Source: DASQPR01 sp035263025
GTDB lineage: Bacteria; Actinomycetota; Actinomycetes; Mycobacteriales; Micromonosporaceae
Assembly: GCA_035263025.1 (NCBI GenBank)
Contig: DATFRR010000271.1
Location: 1 to 33,338 of the forward strand
Direction: 5' to 3'
DNA: 33,338 bases
The notes under the pieces were generated by a model that saw only the letters and a program-made list of their open reading frames with translations, ran no database searches and was not told the origin of the DNA. Positions 14,357 through 22,811 of the stretch are shown here, one piece after another. The translations under genes and the position numbers were made by a program. Each line of letters begins with the position of its first letter. Positions within the stretch are counted from its first letter, which is position 1.

Positions 14357-16153
14357 CTACGCGTGCGTTGCGGCCTCGGCGGGGTGATCAGGTTCGGTGG
14401 GATCCGCGGGTTCGACTCGGCGCGCCGCGACCGCCAGCGCGTCACGCGCGTCCGTGTAGTCACCGAGCACGCGGCGCACTGGCTCGACGACGTACGCCGT
14501 GCCGACGTCGAAGATCGATCGGCGAAGCCGGGTTGCCGCTCGGGCTCTCGCCTGCCGCGCGCCGGCCGCGGCGAGCGGCACCGACAGCAAGGCGAGCGCG
14601 ATCCCGGCCAGAACGCCGCCGCATAGCAAGACGATCGGGAGTGGCAATGGTCCGACCCGCGCCACGTCGTATGTCGGGAGCTCGAGCGCGACGAGTCCCA
14701 ACCTGGCCAGTGACCACACGGCGCCGGCCAGCGCTGCGATAGTGGCGAGCCACTGGAGCGCATTGAGCAGCCACCACCACCAGGGTCGGCGCCGTACGCC
14801 GAGGTCGGTGGCGGCGACGGCACGGTCCAGCGCGTCCGGAAGCTCGGCGGACCGGGAAACCGCCGCGGCCGCGACCGCCGCCGCCCACTCCTCCGGCAGA
14901 CCCGCGCCCGCACGCGCACCGATCGTGCGGACGCCGAGGTCGGCGGTCGACCGCTCCGCTACCGTCGGCTCCGACGGCGCACCGGCGGTCGGCTCCGACG
15001 CGGTTGATTCGGTCGTTTCGGCCACCGTCGATGCGATCATCGCGTCCGGCAACGGCATGGTGCCCGCCGTCGCAGCGTCCATCCCAGCGAGTTGCATCCG
15101 CACCAGCGGATCGACCCGCAGATGCCGTGTCCAACGCGTCAATACCCAGCCCATCGACTTGCCGGCACGAAATCGATAGGCCCGCGAGGTTGCCTCGGCG
15201 ACCGCCGGAACTCCCGCGCTGACGGCTAGTGCGTCGGTCAGGTCCCGTACCGCCGCGCGATCCGTACCGTCTCGGTCGACCGGCCGGCCGACCAGGGGCT
15301 TGAGCTGCGCGACGGACTCGTCGATGTCGGCGCTCAACCGACGAAACGCGGCGAGCCGGGCGGCGACGGCGCGTTCCAACGCATCGCGCAAATCGTCAAG
15401 GCCTGGTCGCGCCGCGGTGGCTGACGTCGCGAACAGTGGCACCGCGCCGAGGCCGTCGCCGCGAAGCAGGTTGCGAAGGTCCGCGAGGCACCGTGCGATG
15501 TCCGGGTCGCTCAACCGGTCGGCCTGGTTCAGCACCACCACCATGTTCTGTTGGTGCCGGTGGAACACGCGCAGGTACTCGTCGTGGATGACCTGGTCGG
15601 CGTACTTCTGCGGATCGGTCACCCAGACCACGAGGTCGACGCGACGCAGTAGCCGATCGACCTCATCGCGGTGCGTCACCTCGACAGAGTCGAGATCGGG
15701 CAGGTCAAGCAGGACGAGTCCGCGTAGGGCGGCCTGGTCCTCAGCGTCTAACGGGCTCTCCCGGAGGAACCGATGCTCGGGCACGATGTCCAGCCAGTCG
15801 AGCAAGGGCGCGGCGCCGGCGTGCTGCCAGACGCACGCGTACGGGACATCGGTGGTCGGCCTGCGTACCCCGACCGGAGAGAGGTCTATGCCGGCCAACG
15901 CGTTGAACAGGCTGGACTTGCCGCTGCCGGTCGCACCGCTCAACGCAACGACGGTGTGGTCACGGGACAGGTCGAGACGGGCGCCGGCGCTGGCGACAAC
16001 GACTCGTGCCGGGCGTACCGCGTCGACTCCGAGGTGTGGCTCCGCTGCGGTCGCGAATCGGGTCAGCCCGTCGACGCGTTGCGCCAACGCCGCCGCGTCG
16101 GAACGTTGATCGCTTCGCCGTACCGCGCTACGTAGCCGCTCGGTGATCGTCAT
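14357..16153 (-). CDS. Dynamin-like/YfjP-like GTPase with two C-terminal membrane helices
   Basis: The 598-residue second member of a GTPase pair has a complete G domain: G1 GATGSGKSS (73-81), a switch I candidate at RRPTTD (about 98), G3 DLPD (150-153) and G4 NQAD (209-212). A helical region with many acidic and basic residues follows, then an Ala/Ser/Glu-rich variable segment (about 380-430), and two membrane helices at about 461-487 (after the cluster WWWW) and 503-525. This matches the actinobacterial YfjP/dynamin-family GTPases thought to remodel membranes; that role is known for bacterial dynamins generally and is inferred here. The ATG at 16153 overlaps the stop of the upstream GTPase gene (ATGA), so the proteins are made together and probably act as a heteromer. 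An in-frame ATG at 16264 lies deep inside the upstream gene and is rejected. Confidence 0.85.
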   Translation of the reverse strand: MTITERLRSAVRRSDQRSDAAALAQRVDGLTRFATAAEPHLGVDAVRPARVVVASAGARLDLSRDHTVVALSGATGSGKSSLFNALAGIDLSPVGVRRPTTDVPYACVWQHAGAAPLLDWLDIVPEHRFLRESPLDAEDQAALRGLVLLDLPDLDSVEVTHRDEVDRLLRRVDLVVWVTDPQKYADQVIHDEYLRVFHRHQQNMVVVLNQADRLSDPDIARCLADLRNLLRGDGLGAVPLFATSATAARPGLDDLRDALERAVAARLAAFRRLSADIDESVAQLKPLVGRPVDRDGTDRAAVRDLTDALAVSAGVPAVAEATSRAYRFRAGKSMGWVLTRWTRHLRVDPLVRMQLAGMDAATAGTMPLPDAMIASTVAETTESTASEPTAGAPSEPTVAERSTADLGVRTIGARAGAGLPEEWAAAVAAAAVSRSAELPDALDRAVAATDLGVRRRPWWWWLLNALQWLATIAALAGAVWSLARLGLVALELPTYDVARVGPLPLPIVLLCGGVLAGIALALLSVPLAAAGARQARARAATRLRRSIFDVGTAYVVEPVRRVLGDYTDARDALAVAARRVEPADPTEPDHPAEAATHA

Positions 16154-18117
16154 GGCCGTCGGCCGGTAGTCGGCGTGCCCGACGCCTGGTCGCCGCCGGC
16201 CGGCACCGCGTGGCTCGGCGGCATGTCCCGCCGGACCGGGCGCCACGTCCGCGGCTCGGCCCAACCGGGCGGAGCCGGCGTGTTTGTTTTCGCCGGGACG
16301 TATCGTGCCGCCGATTCGGACTGATCAGTCGCTACGGATTGCCCAGTCGCCACGGATTGCTCAGCGGGTGCGGATTGGTCGGTTGGCTCACGGTCAGGCT
16401 CTGGCGCGGCACCGTCCGCGCTGGCGCCACTGCCGGTCGAGTGCTCCGCCACCGACCTCGAACTCCGTCGAAGTCGCTCGCCAAGCGTCGGGTCGAGCTT
16501 GATCGACGTACGTGCGTCGCCGAACCGTGCGGCCTCCACGTCGAGTAGCTCGTGCACCCGAACCATGAGGTCCTGGCGCGCGGCGGCGGATAGCTGCCGC
16601 ATCGCGTCGTCGCCGAACACCGCGTCCAGCAGCTTGTGCGTTGCGGCGGTCGCGCCGCCCGCGTCGGCCAACTCGGCATCGGTCGGTGCGTACACGGTCG
16701 ACGCGCACACCGCGATCATGACGAGGACTCCGGTCGCGCGCACCGTGCGCTCAGTGATCCGCCGCCGCGTCGCGCCGCCCTCGTGTGCGACGAGGTGGAG
16801 CACGCGGCGGTGCCATTCGCGTACCAGTTGGCCGCAGCGGTCCGATAGCCCGGACGGTGGGCGTGCCAGCCCTTGCGTGACCAGCGCCGCACCGGCCGGC
16901 ATGTCGGCCCACGCCCGTGCCACGCGTTCGCCGGCCGTGATGGCGTGTGCCTCGATGAGCGCTGCCACCCCGGCCGCTAGGGCATCGCGAAGCTCGTCGC
17001 CGGTGGATCGGCGGCCCGTCGCCGCGGTCAGCGTTCGATCGCGCAACCTTCCGAGCCTGGTACGCAGCAAGCGTGCGAGGTCGTCGGTGCCCACGAACTC
17101 CTGCCAACGCGACCGCACGTCGCCGCGCAGCATTGTGCCGTCCGCGATTGCCGCACTGATCTCGGCCTCGGCATCCTGGTACGACGTCGTGACCGCGTCG
17201 TCGAGCTGATGCCATGCAATGGTCTGCTCGTCCGCCGCGCTCGCCAGTCCGTCGACGTCACCGCGCAGTGCTCGCAGCGCGCCGTCCAATGTGGTACGAC
17301 CGATGTCCAACCGTGCCGCGACATTGCTGGCTAGGGCCGTCAGCCGGGCCGCGAGCGGCGCAACGAGCCGCTCGGGGAGCAGTCCGGCACTGTCGAGTGC
17401 CGCCTCCGGAACGATGAACAACTCGAGTTCGGCGAGGTGCTCATCGATCAGCATCTCGCGCAGGTGCGCGGCGATCTCGTCGCTGTCACCGGCGGGTACG
17501 CGATCGAGCACCACCATGACCACGGTGCCGCGATCTCGCGCGCTGCGTAGCATCTGCCACGGTACGGCGTCGGCGTAGCGCGCCGCGGTCGTGACGAACA
17601 GCCAGAGGTCGGCCGCGGCGAGCAGCCGCGTGGCAAGTTTCCGGCTCTGGTCGACGACCGAGTCGATGTCAGGCGCGTCCAGCAGAGCCAGCCCCGGGGT
17701 CAGCGCCGGCGCGCCGATGACCTGCAGGCGCGGCTCATCGGCATGGTTCACGTGGGAGCGGGTCAGGCCAGGAAGGACTCGACGTCCGGTGAACCATCGT
17801 GCGTCGCTCGGGTGGCTCAGCAGCACCGGCGCCCGGGTGGTTGGTCGGAGCACACCGGCCGCGCTCGCCGGCGCCCGGACGAGGCTGTTCACCAGCGTCG
17901 ACTTGCCGGCACCGGTGGAGCCGCCGACGACGGCCAGCAGCGGCGCCTCCGGCTGGCGGAGCCTGGGCAGGAGGTAATCGTCGAGTTGCCTAGTCAGACG
18001 GGACGAGGTGTCGCTGGCCGCGGTGGCAGACGGGACGGCGAGCGGAAAACGTGCGCCGGCCACCACCGCACGCACGTCGGTGAGCACGTCGACGACCATG
18101 CCCGCTGAGTGGCTCAC
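16150..18117 (-). CDS. Dynamin family GTPase, first of a tandem pair
   Basis: The 655-residue product has G1 GGSTGAGKS (65-73), RPTTRAP (switch I region, about 91-97) and G3 DAPDIDS (147-153). At the place of G4 it reads VVLDRVP (about 203-208), without the usual N/TKxD, so guanine specificity is uncertain. A long helical region follows with one likely membrane-contacting segment at about 461-477 (ATGVLVMIAVCASTVYA), and then an acidic/Pro/Ser tail with short repeats (QSVATGQSVATDQS). The GTG at 18117 is the outermost start; ATG 18099 is an alternative, and neither has a strong ribosome site. The gene is divergent from dnaK across a 206-bp gap. With its 4-bp overlapping partner it resembles tandem bacterial dynamin systems that act at membranes or division septa; the role here is inferred. 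Confidence 0.82.
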   Translation of the reverse strand: MSHSAGMVVDVLTDVRAVVAGARFPLAVPSATAASDTSSRLTRQLDDYLLPRLRQPEAPLLAVVGGSTGAGKSTLVNSLVRAPASAAGVLRPTTRAPVLLSHPSDARWFTGRRVLPGLTRSHVNHADEPRLQVIGAPALTPGLALLDAPDIDSVVDQSRKLATRLLAAADLWLFVTTAARYADAVPWQMLRSARDRGTVVMVVLDRVPAGDSDEIAAHLREMLIDEHLAELELFIVPEAALDSAGLLPERLVAPLAARLTALASNVAARLDIGRTTLDGALRALRGDVDGLASAADEQTIAWHQLDDAVTTSYQDAEAEISAAIADGTMLRGDVRSRWQEFVGTDDLARLLRTRLGRLRDRTLTAATGRRSTGDELRDALAAGVAALIEAHAITAGERVARAWADMPAGAALVTQGLARPPSGLSDRCGQLVREWHRRVLHLVAHEGGATRRRITERTVRATGVLVMIAVCASTVYAPTDAELADAGGATAATHKLLDAVFGDDAMRQLSAAARQDLMVRVHELLDVEAARFGDARTSIKLDPTLGERLRRSSRSVAEHSTGSGASADGAAPEPDREPTDQSAPAEQSVATGQSVATDQSESAARYVPAKTNTPAPPGWAEPRTWRPVRRDMPPSHAVPAGGDQASGTPTTGRRP

Positions 18118-18226
18118 ACAAACAGCGTGCCCGATATATCCAGGTATCGCGGCGGATTGGAAGGGTGGCCAGCACGCACCAAGACGGAGATCACTACCAT
18201 GTTGCGTCGTGCGGGCTCAACCTCAG

Positions 18227-18254
18227 TTGACATGCTGCCGACGCGTGGCACTAT
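18227..18254 (+). promoter_or_regulatory. Putative dnaK promoter
   Basis: A perfect −35 TTGACA (18227-18232) is followed after 16 bases by CACTAT (18249-18254), a poor −10. The start site would fall inside the HAIR operator that begins at 18253, giving a leader of about 60 bases. An additional inverted repeat, TCAAC-N4-GTTGA (18217-18230), overlaps the −35. Confidence 0.5.
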
Positions 18255-18273
18255 TGAGTGCGGTCCGCTCAAC
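18253..18273. promoter_or_regulatory. HAIR operator (HspR-binding inverted repeat) before dnaK
   Basis: The sequence ATTGAGT-N7-GCTCAAC (18253-18259, 18260-18266, 18267-18273) matches the HspR operator consensus CTTGAGT-N7-ACTCAAG at the core TTGAG/CTCAA with exact spacing. It covers the expected −10/+1 of dnaK. hspR is the last gene of this operon, so this is an autoregulatory site. The outer positions deviate from the consensus. Confidence 0.75.
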
Positions 18274-18323
18274 TTTGCCGGATCGACAGTCTCTTGTAAT
18301 GGCTTGACCTGGAGGAATACACC

Positions 18324-20186
18324 ATGGCACGTGCGGTCGGAATCGACCTCGGCACAACGAACTCGTGTGTGAGCGTATTGGAGGGCGGCGAGCCCACGGT
18401 GATCGCCAACGCCGAAGGCTCCCGAACGACGCCCTCGATCGTCGCGTTCGCGCGCAACGGCGAGGTGCTGGTCGGTGAGGTGGCCAAGCGCCAGGCGGTG
18501 ACGAATCCGGACCGGACGATCCGGTCCGTCAAGCGCGAAATGGGCACGAACTGGTCCATCGACATCGACGGCAAGAAGTACACGGCGCAGGAGATCTCCG
18601 CTCGCGTGCTGATGAAGTTGAAGCGCGACGCGGAGGCCTATCTCGGCGAGTCGATCACGGACGCAGTGATCACCGTGCCGGCCTACTTCAACGACGCGCA
18701 GCGGCAGGCCACCAAGGAGGCCGGCGAGATCGCGGGCTTCAACGTGCTGCGGATCGTGAACGAGCCGACCGCCGCCGCGCTCGCGTACGGCCTCGACAAG
18801 GGCTCCAAGGAGCAGACCGTCCTCGTCTTCGACCTTGGCGGTGGCACCTTCGACGTGTCGCTGCTCGAGCTCGGCGAAGGAGTCATCGAGGTCAAGTCCA
18901 CCAGCGGCGACAACCACCTCGGCGGGGACGACTGGGACCAGCGGATCATCGACTACCTGGTCAAGACGTTCCGCGGTCAGAACGGCATCGACCTGTCCCA
19001 GGACAAGATGGCGATGCAGCGTCTGCGGGAAGCGGCCGAGAAGGCGAAGATCGAGTTGTCCGCTGCCACCACCACGAACATCAACCTGCCTTACATCACT
19101 GCCGGCAGTGCCGGTCCGCTGCACCTGGACATCTCGCTGTCCCGCGCGGAGTTCCAGCGGATGACGCAGGATCTGCTGGACCGGACGAAGGGCCCGTTCG
19201 AGCAGGCGATCAAGGACGCGAGCATCAAGCTCTCGGACATCGACCACGTCATCCTGGTCGGCGGCTCGACCCGCATGCCCGCCGTTTCCGACCTGGTCAA
19301 GGAGTTGACCGGCGGCAAGGAGCCGAACAAGGGCGTCAACCCGGACGAGGTTGTCGCAGTCGGTGCAGCGTTGCAGGCCGGCGTGCTGAAGGGCGAGGTC
19401 AAGGACGTCCTGCTGCTGGACGTGACGCCGCTGTCGCTTGGCATCGAGACCAAGGGCGGCATCATGCACAAGCTGGTCGAGCGCAACACGACGATCCCGA
19501 CCAAGCGCTCCGAGGTCTACACCACCGCGGAGGACAACCAGTCGTCCGTCCTCATCCAGGTGTTCCAGGGCGAGCGCGACATGGCGCAATACAACAAGCG
19601 CCTGGGTACGTTCGAGTTGACCGGCATCCCGCCGGCACCGCGCAACGTGCCACAGATCGAGGTCACTTTCGACATTGACGCAAACGGCATCGTGCACGTG
19701 AATGCAAAGGACCTCGGCACGGGTAAGGAACAGTCGATGACCATCACCGGCGGCTCGGCGCTGCCGAAGGAGGACATCGAGCGCATGATGCGCGACGCAC
19801 AGGACCACGCCGACGAGGACCGCCGGCGCCGTGAGGAGGCCGAGCAGCGCAATCTCGCGGAGGCTCTGCAGTGGCAGACCGAGAAGTTCCTCGCGGAGAA
19901 CGGCGACAAGATCCCGGCGGACTCCAAGGCCGAGATCAACGAGGCGTTGGGCGACCTGCGGGCGGCGCTCGGCGGCAGTGACGGAGAGAAGATCAAGGCC
20001 GCGCACGAGAGACTGATGACCGCGTCGCAGAAGGCCGGATCGGCGCTCTACAACCAGGCCGCGAGCAGCACCGCTGGCGGCGAACCGGGCGCCGAGCCAG
20101 GTGCCGCGGGCGCCGCCGGCCCCACCGGTGCCGCGGACGAGGACGTCGTTGACGCCGAAGTCGTCGACGAGGATGGAGACAAGTGA
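18324..20186 (+). CDS. dnaK: Chaperone protein DnaK (Hsp70)
   Basis: This ATP-dependent chaperone has 620 residues and the shorter Gram-positive-type ATPase domain. ATP-binding motifs are visible: GIDLGTTNS (6-14), the phosphate-2 motif VFDLGGGTFDVSLLE, and the adenosine motif VILVGGSTRMPAV. The substrate domain has DVTPLSLGIETKGGIM and a helical lid, followed by a Gly/Ala-rich tail ending in acidic EVVDEDGDK. The ATG at 18324 follows GGAGGA (18311-18316) at 7 bases. It begins the dnaK-grpE-dnaJ-hspR operon and is preceded by a HAIR operator, so HspR repression under non-stress conditions is expected from the family. grpE overlaps its stop codon. Confidence 0.98.
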   Translation: MARAVGIDLGTTNSCVSVLEGGEPTVIANAEGSRTTPSIVAFARNGEVLVGEVAKRQAVTNPDRTIRSVKREMGTNWSIDIDGKKYTAQEISARVLMKLKRDAEAYLGESITDAVITVPAYFNDAQRQATKEAGEIAGFNVLRIVNEPTAAALAYGLDKGSKEQTVLVFDLGGGTFDVSLLELGEGVIEVKSTSGDNHLGGDDWDQRIIDYLVKTFRGQNGIDLSQDKMAMQRLREAAEKAKIELSAATTTNINLPYITAGSAGPLHLDISLSRAEFQRMTQDLLDRTKGPFEQAIKDASIKLSDIDHVILVGGSTRMPAVSDLVKELTGGKEPNKGVNPDEVVAVGAALQAGVLKGEVKDVLLLDVTPLSLGIETKGGIMHKLVERNTTIPTKRSEVYTTAEDNQSSVLIQVFQGERDMAQYNKRLGTFELTGIPPAPRNVPQIEVTFDIDANGIVHVNAKDLGTGKEQSMTITGGSALPKEDIERMMRDAQDHADEDRRRREEAEQRNLAEALQWQTEKFLAENGDKIPADSKAEINEALGDLRAALGGSDGEKIKAAHERLMTASQKAGSALYNQAASSTAGGEPGAEPGAAGAAGPTGAADEDVVDAEVVDEDGDK

Positions 20187-21115
20187 CGGCGAAGGGCGCC
20201 GCGCAGCCGAACCAACCCGACGAGACCGCACCGCCGTCCGACGGCGGGGCGGTCTCGCCCGGGGCGGCCGAGCAGACCCCAGCCGACAAGGCAAAGACGG
20301 ACGGCACCACCGCGGCGGCCGGCAAGCAGGCCGGCGCATCGGCCAAGTCCGCAGCCGGCGACGGGGCAGCAGGCGCCGACACGAAGGCAGATCCGAAGGC
20401 GAATGACGTGACTGGCAGTGATACCACGATCGACCTCGACGTGACGCTGTCGCAGCGCGACGGCGCCGCGCCGAAGGCCGGCGCTAAACCGGGGGCGAAG
20501 GCGGCGACCAAGTCCGGTGGCGACTCGCCGCGCGCCGATGCGGGCGCGTCGACGGTGGACGGTGCGGCCGCGCCCGACGACACCGGCGCGGATGCAGGTG
20601 CGTCGACGGCGACCGCCGACAGGCTGACCGCCGCGGACCCAGCCGTGGACGAGACCGCCGAGACCGAGGGGCAGCCGCTCTACGCGGAGCTGGAGACGCT
20701 GCGCCGGGATCTCGGTGAGCTCACCCGCGACTTGCAGCGCGTGTCGGCCGAATACGCGAACTATCGCAAGCGTGTCGACCGGGACCGCACGCTGGCCGCT
20801 GACCAGGCGACGGCGGTCGTGCTCACGCAGCTCTTGGCGGTGCTCGACGACCTCGACCGAGCGCGCGACCATGGCGATCTCGTCGGCCCGTTCGGCGCGG
20901 TGGCCGAGCAACTGGTCGCCACGCTCACGAAGTTCGGCCTCACCCCGTTCGGTGAGCCGGGCGACCCGTTCGATCCGACCCTGCACGAAGCCGTCTCCCA
21001 TACGAGTTCACCCGATGTGTCCGAGACGACGTGCGTGGAGATCATGCGCCGCGGATACCTCCTGGGCGACCGCTTGCTTCGCGCGGCACTCGTCGGTGTC
21101 GCGGATCCCCAGTGA
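20183..21115 (+). CDS. grpE: Nucleotide exchange factor GrpE with long disordered N-terminus
   Basis: GrpE releases ADP from DnaK. The conserved part spans about residues 167-305, with the coiled-coil LYAELETLRRDLGELTRDL, the hallmark AEYANYRKRVDRDR, LLAVLDDLDRA, and the beta-domain ending LHEAVSH, then EIMRRGYLLGDRLLRAALV. The GTG at 20183 overlaps the dnaK stop (GTGA) and has GGAG at 20175-20178. If this start is right, the protein has 310 residues, over 80 more than typical actinobacterial GrpE. The first 160 residues are low-complexity Ala/Gly/Asp/Lys/Pro with no recognisable domain. A later start (for example GTG codons around 20409) would remove part of this tail but lacks support from a ribosome site. 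Confidence 0.95.
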   Translation: MTAKGAAQPNQPDETAPPSDGGAVSPGAAEQTPADKAKTDGTTAAAGKQAGASAKSAAGDGAAGADTKADPKANDVTGSDTTIDLDVTLSQRDGAAPKAGAKPGAKAATKSGGDSPRADAGASTVDGAAAPDDTGADAGASTATADRLTAADPAVDETAETEGQPLYAELETLRRDLGELTRDLQRVSAEYANYRKRVDRDRTLAADQATAVVLTQLLAVLDDLDRARDHGDLVGPFGAVAEQLVATLTKFGLTPFGEPGDPFDPTLHEAVSHTSSPDVSETTCVEIMRRGYLLGDRLLRAALVGVADPQ

Positions 21116-21167
21116 CCGGCGGACGGTTGGGAGCACCCCCACAGGCTCGTGAGCGAAAGGCAGCTCG

Positions 21168-22337
21168 TTGAGTTCGAAAGACTGGATCGAGAAGGACTTC
21201 TACTCCGTCCTCGGCGTCAACAAGTCGGCGTCGACGGACGACATCAAGAAGGCCTATCGAAAGCTCGCGCGCGAGCTGCACCCGGACCGCAACCCCGGCA
21301 ACCGTGACGCCGAGGAGCGGTTCAAGGCCGTGTCCGAAGCGAACGACGTGCTGTCCGATCCACGCAAGCGTGCCGAATATGACGAGATGCGCCAGCTCTT
21401 CGGCTCCGGTGCCTTCCGGCGGTCGACGCGTGGTGCGCCGACCGGCGGGTTCGACATGAGCGACCTGTTCGGCGACGGTACGGCGACGGCCGGTGACCGT
21501 CGCTTCGGCGGGGCCGGCTTCTCCGACCTGTTCGGCTCGATCTTCTCCGGCGGCAACCGGTCGTCCCGTCGCCCGGGCATGACCCGCGGCCGTGACGTCG
21601 AGGCCGAGGTGACATTGGACTTCGGCGACGCGGTCCGAGGCGTGACCATGCCGATCACGCTGCGCGCGCCGGGCGTGTGCGACACCTGCCACGGCAGTGG
21701 CGCCAAGCCGGGGACGTCCCCGCGAACCTGCCCGGTGTGCCACGGCTCCGGTCTGGTGACCAACAACCAGGGCGCGTTCAGCCTGTCGGAACCGTGCCGC
21801 AACTGCCAAGGCGTGGGTACGGTCGTCGACCAGAAGTGCCCGGAGTGCCACGGCACCGGCGGTGTCACGAAGACCCGTACGATGACGATCCGCATCCCGG
21901 CCGGAGTCGCCGACGGGCAGCGCATCCGCATCGCCGGACGCGGTGAACCGGGCGAACGCGGCGGCCCGCCCGGCGACCTGTACGTGCTGATCAAGGTACG
22001 CGACGACGCACTGTTCGGCCGCTACGGCGACGACCTCACGCTGGCCGTACCGATCACGTTTGCGGAGGCAGTGACCGGCGTCGACCTTCGAGTGCCCACG
22101 CTCGACGGTTCCGTGACGCTGCGAGTGCCACCGGGCACTCCGAGCGGCCGGACGCTGCGGGTGCGCGGCAAAGGCATCATCCGCCGCGACAAAACGGTCG
22201 GCGACCTGCTGGTCACGGTGGACGTCGTGGTGCCAAAAGATCTCACGCCCGAGGCGCGCAAGGCCCTGGAGGAATTCGCGGCGTCCTCGCCGCCCGCGCC
22301 GCGGCAACAGCTCGAAAGTCGGTTGAACCATGTCTGA
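21168..22337 (+). CDS. dnaJ: Chaperone protein DnaJ (Hsp40)
   Basis: This co-chaperone stimulates DnaK ATPase and delivers substrates. It has 389 residues with all DnaJ type-I parts: the J domain (about 10-75) with HPD at 38-40, a Gly/Phe-rich linker (about 80-135), and four CxxCxGxG zinc motifs with cysteine pairs at 171/174, 188/191, 210/213 and 224/227. Two C-terminal beta-barrel substrate domains follow. The start is TTG at 21168, encoding MSSKDWIEKDFYSVLG, which matches the family; AAAGG lies seven bases upstream and no ATG or GTG is better placed. It is separated from grpE by 52 bases, and hspR begins inside its last codons. Confidence 0.97.
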   Translation: MSSKDWIEKDFYSVLGVNKSASTDDIKKAYRKLARELHPDRNPGNRDAEERFKAVSEANDVLSDPRKRAEYDEMRQLFGSGAFRRSTRGAPTGGFDMSDLFGDGTATAGDRRFGGAGFSDLFGSIFSGGNRSSRRPGMTRGRDVEAEVTLDFGDAVRGVTMPITLRAPGVCDTCHGSGAKPGTSPRTCPVCHGSGLVTNNQGAFSLSEPCRNCQGVGTVVDQKCPECHGTGGVTKTRTMTIRIPAGVADGQRIRIAGRGEPGERGGPPGDLYVLIKVRDDALFGRYGDDLTLAVPITFAEAVTGVDLRVPTLDGSVTLRVPPGTPSGRTLRVRGKGIIRRDKTVGDLLVTVDVVVPKDLTPEARKALEEFAASSPPAPRQQLESRLNHV

Positions 22338-22779
22338 ACGCGACCCTGAGCTCGCGTCGGTCGAGCACGCCTCGGATGCGAAGGTGCTGATCATCTCGGT
22401 GGCCGCGCGCTTGGCCGGCATGCATCCGCAGACGCTGCGGCAGTATGACCGGCTGGGCCTGGTGTCGCCGGCACGTACGCCGGGCGGTGGCCGCCGCTAC
22501 AGCGAGCGGGACATCGTGCTACTGCGCGAGATCCAGCGGCTGAGCCAGGACGACGGCGTGAGCCTGCCGGGCGTACGCCGGATCATCGACCTCGAGAAGC
22601 TCGTCGTCGATCTGCAGCGGCGCATCATGGACCTCGAGGCGGATCTCGCCGAGGCTCACCAGCGGCTCGCGCACGTGCAGTCGATGACCGCGTACCCACG
22701 TCGTGACGTCACGCCGGCCTACGAGCGCACCACCGCGCTAGTGGTGTGGCGTCCGCGCCGACCCGGCCGCGCCGACTAA
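22330..22779 (+). CDS. hspR: Heat-shock repressor HspR (MerR family)
   Basis: HspR represses chaperone genes by binding HAIR operators, with DnaK acting as co-repressor in characterised actinobacteria. The 149-residue product has the MerR winged helix at about 22-90: ISVAARLAGMHPQTLRQYDR, the wing PARTPGGGRRYSERD, then LREIQRLSQDDGVSLPGVRR. A coiled-coil dimer helix follows (about 90-118). The C-terminus is basic (WRPRRPGRAD). The ATG at 22330 overlaps the dnaJ end by 8 bases, so translation is coupled. Its predicted targets in this window are the sites at 18253-18273 and 31704-31724. Confidence 0.95.
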   Translation: MSERDPELASVEHASDAKVLIISVAARLAGMHPQTLRQYDRLGLVSPARTPGGGRRYSERDIVLLREIQRLSQDDGVSLPGVRRIIDLEKLVVDLQRRIMDLEADLAEAHQRLAHVQSMTAYPRRDVTPAYERTTALVVWRPRRPGRAD

Positions 22780-22811
22780 CCAAGGCACCCGCAAACCGCG
22801 GCCGGCAGCGA

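Noticed and set aside
18114..20339. 741-codon open frame on the minus strand across dnaK
   Set aside because: It is antisense to the whole of dnaK and has a codon pattern mirroring it. Such long mirror frames are expected opposite conserved GC-rich genes.
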